From Thermoplasmatota archaeon (GTDB taxonomy: Archaea; Thermoplasmatota; Thermoplasmata; GCA-020350865; JAUVCJ01): a DNA stretch of 11,174 bases. Position numbers and translations under genes: made by a program. Under the pieces are notes generated by a model. The model saw only the letters and a program-made list of their open reading frames with translations. It did not search any database and was not told where the DNA came from. Shown piece by piece: positions 1-6,756 of the stretch (positions are counted from its first letter, which is position 1; each line of letters begins with the position of its first letter). The stretch spans positions 1-11,174 of the forward strand of contig JAUVCJ010000053.1 of NCBI GenBank assembly GCA_030595765.1. Direction: 5' to 3'.

Positions 1-794
1 ACCTGAAAAATATTTTCTGGCACAGCAACATGGACAAGGTCTACTCCAGTTCTGTATGCCGCCAGAGCCGCCAGTGCTGGCGCTCCAGTATATGGACCGC
101 CACCCACAACCAGAAGCTTTCCACGTTGCCCTTTTCGTGCAGCTAATTTTAAGGTTGGATAGAGAAGCAGCTCACCAGGGCCTACATACTCCAGAGCCTC
201 TTTTGGAACTCCGATGTCAACCTCCATGATCCGGCCGCTGTTCTCCCTGTTCATTCCTTCCTTGACAGCATGGAATGTCACTGTCACATCTGGTTTGAAG
301 GCTACTTTGGTTCCAAGGCCTGATGGGATGTCCACCGCAATTTTAGACCCATTAAAAGCATTAAGCATCCCAATAGCAGAGTGGAAGGGCTCTCTAGGCT
401 CTCCTGTCACACCAGCGCCAAGCATGGCATCCACTACGATATCAGCCCATTCCAGGGCTGTTGGTAGCTGTTTGATCGTGAGCTGCTCTGTCAGGTCCTT
501 AACTTTTGCAAGATTTTCCCTGGCAATAATGCTCCTGACTTCGATCTTTGGTTTTAGAAAGACAAATCTGACATGGCACTTATCCCGAAGGTGGCGGCCA
601 GCAACGAAAGCATCACCAGCATTATTGCCTGTTCCGCATACAAAAAGAATATTTTTACCAGTCCCATCAACTTTTTTTAAAATCGCCTCGGCTAGTCCCC
701 GACCTGCGTTCTCCATCAGTGTGGAAGGTGTAACACCGCAGGCCTCACTGTTGGCATCCAGTATGGACACCTCTTTGAACGGAATGGCTGTCAT
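1..794 (-). CDS. nnr: Bifunctional NAD(P)H-hydrate epimerase / ADP-dependent NAD(P)H-hydrate dehydratase, 5' part
   Basis: This enzyme repairs hydrated NADH and NADPH: the N-terminal YjeF domain interconverts the R and S epimers, and the C-terminal ribokinase-like domain dehydrates them with ADP in the cytosol. The visible 264 residues cover the whole epimerase domain, with MENAGRG (27-33), GTGNNAGDAF (54-63), DAMLGAG (122-128) and DVPSGL (155-160). They also cover the start of the dehydratase domain (RKGQRGKLLVVGGGPYTG, about 220-237). The gene runs off the left edge, so the dehydratase active site is not seen. The ATG at 794-792 is preceded at once by an in-frame TAG, so no longer start is possible, and GGTG lies a few bases upstream. 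It is the last minus-strand gene here, 239 bases after fttA, behind a structured spacer. The N-A-G-D-A-F core is slightly off the commoner N-G-G-D-G-F. Identity is very secure; the fusion is judged from the start of domain two. Confidence 0.93.
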   Translation of the reverse strand, partial: MTAIPFKEVSILDANSEACGVTPSTLMENAGRGLAEAILKKVDGTGKNILFVCGTGNNAGDAFVAGRHLRDKCHVRFVFLKPKIEVRSIIARENLAKVKDLTEQLTIKQLPTALEWADIVVDAMLGAGVTGEPREPFHSAIGMLNAFNGSKIAVDIPSGLGTKVAFKPDVTVTFHAVKEGMNRENSGRIMEVDIGVPKEALEYVGPGELLLYPTLKLAARKGQRGKLLVVGGGPYTGAPALAALAAYRTGVDLVHVAVPENIFQ

Positions 795-1033
795 CTATGC
801 ACCATTAACGAGACCATGCTTGTTCTATTTTAACAGTTGGGTGATTGGTAAATTATTCAACACAGGGCTACCGATGAGGCTCGATAACATCGAGCCGAGT
901 ATGGGCTATGAGTAGAGCGAATAGCCCTGTAGCACAGCGAGGTGCCCTATTTTCGCCGCCTTTGCCTGCTTCGTAGTATGACGGAGAAGAAGGCACATGA
1001 GCCGAATGGCGACATGTTTGTTAAAAAGGCGAA
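795..1033. other. Structured spacer between fttA and nnr, no convincing gene
   Basis: These 239 bases hold the nested inverted repeats at 862-930 and a smaller GCAC/GTGC stem at 932-945. On the minus strand, a five-T run (1027-1023) follows the fttA stop within a dozen bases and could be a U-tract termination site. A minus-strand frame of 22 codons starts at an ATG near 1016 and is too short and featureless to call. A 13-base stretch at 998-1010 nearly repeats the end of fttA at 1039-1050. Plus-strand frames here lack a plausible protein. Confidence 0.5.
862..930 (-). promoter_or_regulatory. Nested inverted repeats in the nnr leader; possible switching RNA structure
   Basis: Three perfect inverted pairings are packed into 69 bases. 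ACAGGGCTA at 862-870 is complementary to TAGCCCTGT at 922-930 (9 bp). GGCTCGAT at 878-885 is complementary to ATCGAGCC at 889-896 (8 bp, 3-base loop). GGGCTAT at 903-909 is complementary to ATAGCCC at 921-927 (7 bp, 11-base loop). The first and third pairings share bases 922-927 and so exclude each other. Read on the minus strand, the short hairpin can form first and be replaced when the distal arm is transcribed. The structure ends 68 bases before the nnr start codon. It could be a leader switch, a 3' end structure of fttA mRNA, a small RNA or a DNA element; the sequence alone does not decide. No known riboswitch family was recognised. Confidence 0.4.
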
Positions 1034-2938
1034 TTACTTGAGCCGGATGGTCTCTAGGTTCATAGGCGCTCTTGTTTCCATGCCATACTTCTTATGGAAA
1101 CTGCTGGCTAGGTCCATGCATTTTGATTCCTCGCCATGACCCACAATGATGCGCTCAGGCCTTGGCTCCATGGAGCCTATGTAATTCATAAGCTGTTTGC
1201 GGTCAGAGTGGCCAGAGAATCCATCAACGTTCTCCACACTCAAGTTGACCTTCACTACTGTGGGATTGATCTTGTTACCCAGAACCACTTCTCTCATGCC
1301 ACGGTGTAGCTTTCTGCCCAGAGTGCCATCGGCGTTATATCCCACGAAAACCAGAATATTAGAAGGCTCAGGCGCCCAAGCTTTGAAGTACTCCATCACG
1401 GGCCCTCCGTTCATCATGCCCGATGTCGAGAGAACTATGCAGGGGTCGGGGTCGTCCAGTATCTTTTCCCTGGTTGCCATGCTATCCACGCGCTTGAATA
1501 TGTCAGATAGGAACGGGTTCTCGCCTTTCTGGAAGATGAGGGTCCGCAACTGGCTGTTGAGGTATTCTGGATAGGCTGTATGGATGGCTGTTGCCTCCCA
1601 TATCATTCCATCGAGCCACACATCGCGCTTTGGCACCTCGCCTGAGCGCATCAGGGACTCTATCACCATCATGACCTCTTGGGACCTGCCCACTGCAAAC
1701 ACCGGGATAAGGATCTTGCCGTTGCCACTGAAGGCACGGAGTATCACTTCTTTCATTTGCTGGGAGGCATCGCGCCTTGAGGGCTGGATATCTCTGTACC
1801 CACCATAGGTTGATTCGATTACAAGGGTCTCCAACCTCGGGAACTTGTTGGTTGCTGGGTTGAAGAGCCATGTCTTCTCGAACTTGATATCGCCTGTGAC
1901 TGCGATGTTGTAGAGCCCATCACCGATGTGGAAGTGAGCTATTGCAGAGCCAAGGATGTGGCCTGCATTGTGGAATGTAAGCCTAACATCCGGAGCGATG
2001 TCTGTGGTCTCCTGAAATCTAAGAGGTATGCATCTCTTGATGAGCTCACGTATATGTGGTGACTCATAAGGCAAATTCTTGGCCTCACCCTTGCTTACCT
2101 TTATAGCATCAAGTTGAAGCAGGGTCATCATGTCCCTGGTTGGTGGGGTGCAGTATACTGGACCGTCGTAACCATACTTGAATAGGGCAGGGATGAGGCC
2201 TGAATGGTCAAGATGCGCATGGGTGACGACTATCGCATCCAGTTGCTCTAGGGGTTGAACCTCTGGAGCCTGCAGGAACGGGGTGTTATCGCTGCCAGGA
2301 TCGATACCACAATCTATCATGATCTTGGAGTCCCGGGTTGTCAGAAGGGAGCAACTGCGCCCGACTTGTCTAAATCCACCAAGTGCTGTTATTCGGGTCC
2401 ATTGCTCACCTGAGTTAAGAGCCCTATTGACCTTGTTGCCCACCCGTTTTAGGAATTCTTTGCGCTCATCATGTACAGAGCGAAGGTATTCCCTTATCTC
2501 CTTGACTGTCTTGGAGGGTATCGGTGGGGAACGAACAACTTTGGGTGCCCAGCCAATTGAGCGTTTTATCTCGTTGAGGATAGCTCCATGCTTTCCTATG
2601 GCAACCCCTGGCGCAAGAGCCTCTATTGTTACCTCACCAGTGTTTGGCTCAAAGAATATGTCAGTTACCTCGGCCTCTTCCGGGATTACCCCTCTGATGG
2701 CCTCCTCAGCCTCTTTCTCGTCAGCAAGTATGCTGGGGTCTGGCCTGACAGCTACCCTTCGCCGGAGCCCCTGAGCCAGCTGCCTGACGATGTCGTTGTT
2801 GTTCGCAAACTCCTCGAGGTTGCGGGTGTAGATAACTACTACCGAGCCTTCGAACTCTATCGTTGTTATTTCTATGCTGGCGGGCACAATGTTTTCTACC
2901 ACTTCTTTTGCCCGCTTGAGCACGCTTTCTGCACTCAT
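1034..2938 (-). CDS. fttA: Archaeal CPSF-type ribonuclease and transcription termination factor aCPSF1/FttA
   Basis: aCPSF1 is a beta-CASP metallo-beta-lactamase nuclease. It cleaves nascent RNA at U-rich tracts and releases RNA polymerase, acting as the general 3'-end termination factor of archaea. The 634 residues are full length. They include KH-type RNA-binding domains in the first 180 residues (a GKHG loop at 115-118), then the lactamase fold with the zinc motif THAHLDH (H240, H242, D244, H245), H327 and D350. The beta-CASP part follows, with motif A around E375, motif B H577 (GFSGH) and motif C H601 (VGHG). All metal and catalytic positions are present. The ATG at 2938-2936 follows AAGTGACGCT, a GTGA-type ribosome binding site. 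It lies 74 bases after psmB on the same strand, a neighbourhood I recall from other Euryarchaeota, so co-transcription with psmB is plausible. Confidence 0.97.
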   Translation of the reverse strand: MSAESVLKRAKEVVENIVPASIEITTIEFEGSVVVIYTRNLEEFANNNDIVRQLAQGLRRRVAVRPDPSILADEKEAEEAIRGVIPEEAEVTDIFFEPNTGEVTIEALAPGVAIGKHGAILNEIKRSIGWAPKVVRSPPIPSKTVKEIREYLRSVHDERKEFLKRVGNKVNRALNSGEQWTRITALGGFRQVGRSCSLLTTRDSKIMIDCGIDPGSDNTPFLQAPEVQPLEQLDAIVVTHAHLDHSGLIPALFKYGYDGPVYCTPPTRDMMTLLQLDAIKVSKGEAKNLPYESPHIRELIKRCIPLRFQETTDIAPDVRLTFHNAGHILGSAIAHFHIGDGLYNIAVTGDIKFEKTWLFNPATNKFPRLETLVIESTYGGYRDIQPSRRDASQQMKEVILRAFSGNGKILIPVFAVGRSQEVMMVIESLMRSGEVPKRDVWLDGMIWEATAIHTAYPEYLNSQLRTLIFQKGENPFLSDIFKRVDSMATREKILDDPDPCIVLSTSGMMNGGPVMEYFKAWAPEPSNILVFVGYNADGTLGRKLHRGMREVVLGNKINPTVVKVNLSVENVDGFSGHSDRKQLMNYIGSMEPRPERIIVGHGEESKCMDLASSFHKKYGMETRAPMNLETIRLK

Positions 2939-3012
2939 AGCGTCACTTCATTTTTATTTATGGAATCGAAATTTGTAATGTTCTGTAGTTGAGCTCAAGC
3001 CGATTCATCTTT

Positions 3013-3648
3013 TCAATCCAACTTCATCTTGGCTCTTCGCTTCTTTACCTCTTCAGAGGAGAGCAAGTTGTAACCAGAGCTGGTGATTTGAGTCACGTCT
3101 GTGCCATCACCAGATGCTGAATCCCTCTTCATTGCTGCGGAAATGGCCCTTATTGCAAGGTCTGCTCCCTGGTCTACTGTGATGGACTCCTTGTAATGGT
3201 CTTCCATAACTCCATAGACAAAAGGCGAACCGGACCCGGTTGTCACATACTTGTCAGGTATTGAACCGCCTGCGGCATCCAGCGAGTAAACGTAACTGCC
3301 ACTAGGATCGACACCTCCCACAATGAGCGCAACCCAGTAAGGGGCATATCTTCTTCCAGAGAGGATGTTTGCCATCAAGGTTGCAGCCGCTTTTACTGAC
3401 ATATGATTGCGGCGCTTGAGTGTGTATAAATCCACCTCAGCACAGAGATATCTGTATAGTGTTTGCGCATCCCCAACGAGGCCGGCAACGGTGAGACCGA
3501 GATTGTCATCGATCTTGAAGAGTTTCTGGGTGGTCTTATGAGCGATGAGGTGTCCCATGGTGGCTCTGTGCTCAGTAGCCATTACAACGCCATTCTTGCA
3601 AACCATTCCTACTGTGGTCGTACCTGTCTTTAACTTGTGTTCATCCAT
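3013..3648 (-). CDS. psmB: 20S proteasome beta subunit, N-terminal threonine protease
   Basis: PsmB forms the two inner rings of the archaeal 20S proteasome and carries its proteolytic sites. The ATG at 3648-3646 gives 211 residues with a short propeptide, MDEHKLKTG, cleaved before TTTVG. In mature numbering the catalytic Thr1, Glu17 and Lys33 are present, as are GSGSPFVYG and the RDSASGDGTDV region that completes the site. Length and sequence resemble the Thermoplasma acidophilum subunit. A longer frame opens at a TTG (3708-3706), but the ATG is preferred: it gives the usual propeptide length and has AGGGGA seven bases upstream. The alpha subunit is not in this window. The promoter region is unusual, with a TATA box at 3736-3743 and repeats behind it. 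It lies between the OPT transporter (upstream, 142 bases) and fttA (downstream). Confidence 0.96.
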   Translation of the reverse strand: MDEHKLKTGTTTVGMVCKNGVVMATEHRATMGHLIAHKTTQKLFKIDDNLGLTVAGLVGDAQTLYRYLCAEVDLYTLKRRNHMSVKAAATLMANILSGRRYAPYWVALIVGGVDPSGSYVYSLDAAGGSIPDKYVTTGSGSPFVYGVMEDHYKESITVDQGADLAIRAISAAMKRDSASGDGTDVTQITSSGYNLLSSEEVKKRRAKMKLD

Positions 3649-3735
3649 TTCAAATGTCCCCTTTAAAACGCCTTGGGAAAACTGGAGAAGAAGCTCTTTC
3701 CTCCACAAAACGGGCGCGAGAGTATTCTATTTCTT

Positions 3736-3743
3736 GTATATAA
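3736..3743 (-). promoter_or_regulatory. TATA box of psmB
   Basis: The minus strand reads TTATATAC here, a near-consensus archaeal TATA box. Transcription would begin about 25 bases on, near 3712, giving a leader of roughly 65 bases before the preferred psmB ATG. It is touched by an inverted repeat (3741-3754) and followed upstream by direct repeats (3749-3799). Confidence 0.6.
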
Positions 3744-3748
3744 GAGTT

Positions 3749-3799
3749 CTCTTAAATTATCTAACCTCTTAAATTATGTACCCACTTAAATTACCCGCC
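3749..3799. repeat. Three 17-bp direct repeats upstream of the psmB promoter
   Basis: Three units start at 3749, 3766 and 3783, an exact 17-base period. Units one and two share the 12 bases CTCTTAAATTAT; unit three begins CACTTAAATTAC. The third unit contains the TAA stop codon of the OPT transporter gene (3793-3791). On the minus strand each reads as an ATAATTTAAGAG-like element lying just upstream of the psmB TATA box. They could be regulator binding sites, alternative TATA/BRE elements or a slippage product. Confidence 0.75.
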
Positions 3800-5959
3800 T
3801 GTGAGAAGGGGTAGAACAAGGTATATCGCTATTACGGTTCCCATGAGAGCCTCTCCTATGATCAGGCCAGTCCCCATCATGTAGGTCTCCACCAATCTCT
3901 TGGTCTTCTCTTTCTCGGACCAACCAAGCGCCTTTGCCTTTGGGTCTAGTTTGGTCTTCTGCCACCAGTCCCTGACACTGCCGCCTACAAAGAGTGGAAG
4001 TGTGGTGGGTAATGGTAAATACATGCCTAGGCCAAAGCTGGTTCCCATGCCAGTCATGACCTCAGCAAAAACACCGATCATCAAACCGATGCCAAAAAGG
4101 TCCCATGGAGGGTTGGGCCCGAGGATGATGAGAACGAATGTGGAGAAAGCATGAGCCTGTGGTGCGGCCAGGTTCAGCACGGGTTCACCGTTCGGAAGGA
4201 TCGTTGCAAGACCAACTGCCAGGACGCTGGCGCCTGCAGCAGCGATTATGGCTCCAAATGGTATACCAGAAAGTTCGCCTTTGACAAGATGATAAGGACG
4301 GGTGCCAGCATAGAGACCTATCTTGAAATCGCTGATAATGTCCGATGAAAGTGACAGAGCAGTGCCGAAAACCGTTGCACCGATAAGGGACATGATGACG
4401 GTATCAGGGATCGAGGTTCCCATCAACTGGAATATGCTTATCAGTATCAGCAGCACGATGAACGAGGTGCCGGACACTGGAGTTGAGCCAACCTCCCCCA
4501 TGACCTTCACCCCAATTGCTCCCAGGATGAATGTCACTATGACAAGGAGCATGGCAAATACGATGGATTGAAGCGGAGGAAGGCCGCCAAGGATGAATAC
4601 GATTATGATGCCTATTGCTGTTACTGAAGCCATGACTGGGATGTGGGTCATGGGCCACTCATACCATCCCCTGCCCTGAACGAAGTCCTTGCGCTCCACA
4701 TCCTTTCCTCCCAGAGCAAAGATGTCTGCCATGGCAGTCTTGAAAACCGGTGCCATTTTTATCAATGCAGTGAGGCCGCCGCCAAGTATGGCTCCTACAG
4801 CGATCACCCTGGCAACGTTGCTGTTTGCAACCAGCGCAGGTGGGTCTAGGATAGACCAATCGGTATTGCCAACCCACATGGATGGGGGAACGATAAGTGG
4901 AAAATGCGTCACATCAAAGTAATGAGAGGTTGTGAACTGAGCTGTCGGAACATAGATCGGGTAATGGCTGGCCACGGTCATCGGGACTATGATGAACCAT
5001 GTCAGCAACGTGCCTGCAACTACCAGGAAGGCAGTGCGGAACCTCATGAACCAGCCTATTGCGAACTGGATGGGTATGAACTCAAAGGCAAGATAGGTGT
5101 AGGTTGCGCCTGCCAGAGGCTGCTGGATCTTGCCATGATAGTAAATGCTATCGTATCTGGTGCCAGTGGTAAGTAGGGCATCCATTACGGCAATGTTTCC
5201 ATATCCTTCCTTGGGAATTAATGGAAAGTCCCTCAAGAACGTGAAGAACATGGTGCCAGCCGTCCAGGTGATTACCAGTTTGATTGATCTCTGGCCATAA
5301 TTTGAAGCTCCATGACTTATGTCATTGGCGATGTCAACAAGTTTCAAGCTGGCCTCAAAACCAGGAACTGGTAGAGGGTCCTCCACAAGCCAGATGCGCC
5401 GGAATATTGTAAAGTACATAACACCCAACATGGCACCCAGGATGGCGGCTATCATGGCCACGGAGAGGGCAGGTATCAAAGCCCGGTCTATGATATAGAT
5501 AAAATTTCCTGCGGCATCAATGTCTGTTGCATAACGCGGATGCATGGAAAGAAGGTAGATCGCAGGATAGGAAAATACGAAGCCAGTAGCAACTTGTGAT
5601 GCTCCTGTGGATGCTCCTGCAGTGATGTTGACCTCGGTTGGATCCCATTTGAGAGCCAGGCCCAGCAGATAGGTGACATACCATGACCCGCTAACGATCA
5701 TGCCCACCTTCAGGCCCACATACTGGTTGATCAATGCAAAGAAAGATCCGATAACGATCCCAACAACAACATTGCGCCAGTTGAACTTGGACCTTGTAAA
5801 TGATTCCTTACGGTTCTTATCCTCAAAATATTGTTCCAGCGCACCTGAGTTCAGGTTACCCCATATGACTTCATCAAAGTAATCAAGAGAGCCGTTCTCC
5901 ATCTTCTCGATACATTCCCCTGTAAGGGGGCGGCGGTACTGGGATTTTGGGACTGGCAT
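3791..5959 (-). CDS. OPT-family transporter, oligopeptide or metal-chelate type
   Basis: A polytopic membrane protein of 722 residues matching the OPT superfamily, proton-coupled importers of small peptides or of peptide-like metal chelates. By eye there are about 15-16 hydrophobic segments, the first at about 63-80 and the last filling the C-terminal 30 residues, which fits the 16 helices usual for the family. The conserved N-terminal region is there: helix one, the NQYVGLKVG turn (78-86) and NITAGASTGASQVATG (111-126). A loop near 340-385 is rich in His, Tyr and Pro. I did not find the NPG and KIPPR motifs of the eukaryotic peptide-transporter branch, so substrate is open; the YSL/prokaryotic branch is as likely. 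The ATG follows GGTGAACCC, a strong archaeal ribosome binding site. The neighbouring proteasome invites a peptide-recycling story, but that is inference. Confidence 0.9.
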   Translation of the reverse strand: MPVPKSQYRRPLTGECIEKMENGSLDYFDEVIWGNLNSGALEQYFEDKNRKESFTRSKFNWRNVVVGIVIGSFFALINQYVGLKVGMIVSGSWYVTYLLGLALKWDPTEVNITAGASTGASQVATGFVFSYPAIYLLSMHPRYATDIDAAGNFIYIIDRALIPALSVAMIAAILGAMLGVMYFTIFRRIWLVEDPLPVPGFEASLKLVDIANDISHGASNYGQRSIKLVITWTAGTMFFTFLRDFPLIPKEGYGNIAVMDALLTTGTRYDSIYYHGKIQQPLAGATYTYLAFEFIPIQFAIGWFMRFRTAFLVVAGTLLTWFIIVPMTVASHYPIYVPTAQFTTSHYFDVTHFPLIVPPSMWVGNTDWSILDPPALVANSNVARVIAVGAILGGGLTALIKMAPVFKTAMADIFALGGKDVERKDFVQGRGWYEWPMTHIPVMASVTAIGIIIVFILGGLPPLQSIVFAMLLVIVTFILGAIGVKVMGEVGSTPVSGTSFIVLLILISIFQLMGTSIPDTVIMSLIGATVFGTALSLSSDIISDFKIGLYAGTRPYHLVKGELSGIPFGAIIAAAGASVLAVGLATILPNGEPVLNLAAPQAHAFSTFVLIILGPNPPWDLFGIGLMIGVFAEVMTGMGTSFGLGMYLPLPTTLPLFVGGSVRDWWQKTKLDPKAKALGWSEKEKTKRLVETYMMGTGLIIGEALMGTVIAIYLVLPLLTGG

Positions 5960-6236
5960 GGGTTCACCAATTCATAAGGATTAGCGGTGTTATTCCTTTG
6001 AATTACTTAAACATTGTCTGAACTGGCCAAACCATAAGTAATCCACAAAAACCACGGCTGTAGTCGTATTATGAAGGAAAACAAGCGATTTGGGCACATT
6101 TTTGCTCTCGCCCTAGTACAATCCTAGGCGCTCCCTCTCTTGATTGAAACTTATTTTACGAAAACTCAGTAGATCAATGAGAAATTCAATTAGTTGATTA
6201 CATTGGTTGGATACTCATTTTTACAGTGGTTAAAAC
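5960..6236. other. Non-coding spacer between OPT gene and zinc-ribbon gene
   Basis: These 277 bases hold the OPT leader and probable promoter and, farther out, the 3' region of the zinc-ribbon gene. A small hairpin is visible: CCTAG (6112-6116) against CTAGG (6124-6128), extended by CG/GC pairs past one bulged C. No T-run follows it on the minus strand. No tRNA-like T-arm or open frame worth calling was found. Confidence 0.5.
6004..6011 (-). promoter_or_regulatory. Probable TATA box of the OPT transporter gene
   Basis: The minus strand reads TTTAAGTA about 45 bases before the ATG. A start about 25 bases downstream would leave a leader of some 20 bases containing the GGTGA ribosome binding site. 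The same TTTAAGTA octamer occurs at the divergent promoter of the 6757 gene, which adds some support. Confidence 0.45.
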
Positions 6237-6638
6237 TCAGTCCTTTGGTGCTTTGTACATGAAAACATACCTCGCAGGTATCCTAAGTTTTAAGCCGGAT
6301 GAATATGGACAGACAAGGCATTTGACGCCAGTTACGGTTCTACCTCCTTCCAGAGTCTTGTTCAGGCTCTTCCTGAGCGCGCTATTGCATACTGGGCAAT
6401 TATCAAGGATGGTTTCCTGATCCATCTGACGATAATGTATCTTTAGGCCAATAAAATCTTGAGCCAGGGCGATCATTCTAAGGCGCCTGCCTCCAATAGT
6501 GTAAAGGCTGTCCTCCTCCTTCATTTCTCTAAGGACAAGCTCCTTCAGCTTGCTCTGAGAATTAACCACCTTTTGGATGAAAAGGGCGTGCTCAAGTGCA
6601 AATTGCACCAATCTTTCATGAGGAATTTTCCAGGTCAA
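6237..6638 (-). CDS. Small zinc-ribbon protein of unknown function
   Basis: I do not recognise this protein of about 133 residues. The N-terminal 80 residues look helical and mixed-charge (SQSKLKELVLREMKEE, 28-42, then YTIGGRRLRMIAL). A C-terminal zinc ribbon follows, with CPVC (81-84) and CLVC (107-110) knuckles 22 residues apart, ending in a basic, aromatic tail (RIPARYVFMYK). The four cysteines and the absence of a signal peptide suggest a cytosolic zinc protein, perhaps binding nucleic acid or protein; that is inference. No in-frame ATG fits until residue 39. The frame is open upstream to 6713, and the chosen start is a TTG at 6638-6636. A TATA box 26 bases upstream would start transcription almost exactly there, which suggests leaderless initiation. 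A GTG at residue 11 is the alternative. It diverges from the DUF835 gene. Confidence 0.75.
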   Translation of the reverse strand: MTWKIPHERLVQFALEHALFIQKVVNSQSKLKELVLREMKEEDSLYTIGGRRLRMIALAQDFIGLKIHYRQMDQETILDNCPVCNSALRKSLNKTLEGGRTVTGVKCLVCPYSSGLKLRIPARYVFMYKAPKD

Positions 6639-6660
6639 TGCCCTCAGAATTGCGACTCTG

Positions 6661-6667
6661 TTATAAA
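6661..6667 (-). promoter_or_regulatory. TATA box of the zinc-ribbon gene
   Basis: The minus strand reads TTTATAA inside a longer AT run, centred near 6664. The expected start, 26 bases on, is the A at 6639 directly before the TTG start codon, so the mRNA would be leaderless. This is the main support for the TTG start. Confidence 0.5.
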
Positions 6668-6689
6668 TATTGCACCCCTCGTTCGATGT

Positions 6690-6698
6690 CTTTAAGTA
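6690..6698 (+). promoter_or_regulatory. Probable TATA box of the DUF835 gene
   Basis: CTTTAAGTA here would start transcription near 6720, leaving a leader of about 36 bases that includes a hairpin (6726-6739) and a GTGGGG ribosome binding site (6744-6749) before the ATG at 6757. It sits about 30 bases from the opposing TATA box, so the two divergent promoters are almost back to back. Confidence 0.45.
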
Positions 6699-6725
6699 TG
6701 CTATTGGCGATTACAGGGCAGCCAT

Positions 6726-6739
6726 CAGAGAAATCTCTG
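6726..6739 (+). promoter_or_regulatory. Inverted repeat in the leader of the DUF835 gene
   Basis: CAGAGA and TCTCTG flank a two-base AA centre, a 6-bp dyad just upstream of the GTGGGG ribosome binding site. As DNA it fits an operator just downstream of the expected transcription start; as RNA the two-base loop is too tight without losing a pair. It could also be chance. Confidence 0.3.
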
Positions 6740-6756
6740 GCATGTGGGGAAAATAG

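Noticed and set aside
214..915. 233-codon open frame on the plus strand
   Set aside because: It lies opposite the nnr gene, whose minus-strand frame carries all expected NNR motifs. The plus-strand product has no recognisable domain.
2989..2998. Perfect 10-bp palindrome TTGAGCTCAA between psmB and fttA
   Set aside because: Short, single copy and not placed against a promoter element, so chance is a sufficient explanation.
3649..3708. 20-residue N-terminal extension of PsmB from a TTG start
   Set aside because: It would make the propeptide about 29 residues. The ATG at 3648 gives the normal 9-residue propeptide and has a ribosome binding site.
4404..5176. Several overlapping open frames opposite or out of frame with the OPT gene
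   Set aside because: They are by-products of the long transporter frame, with compositions unlike real proteins and no ribosome binding sites.
5960..6236. Possible RNA gene in the spacer before the OPT gene
   Set aside because: Only one 7-bp bulged stem is visible and no tRNA, C/D-box or other recognised signature occurs.
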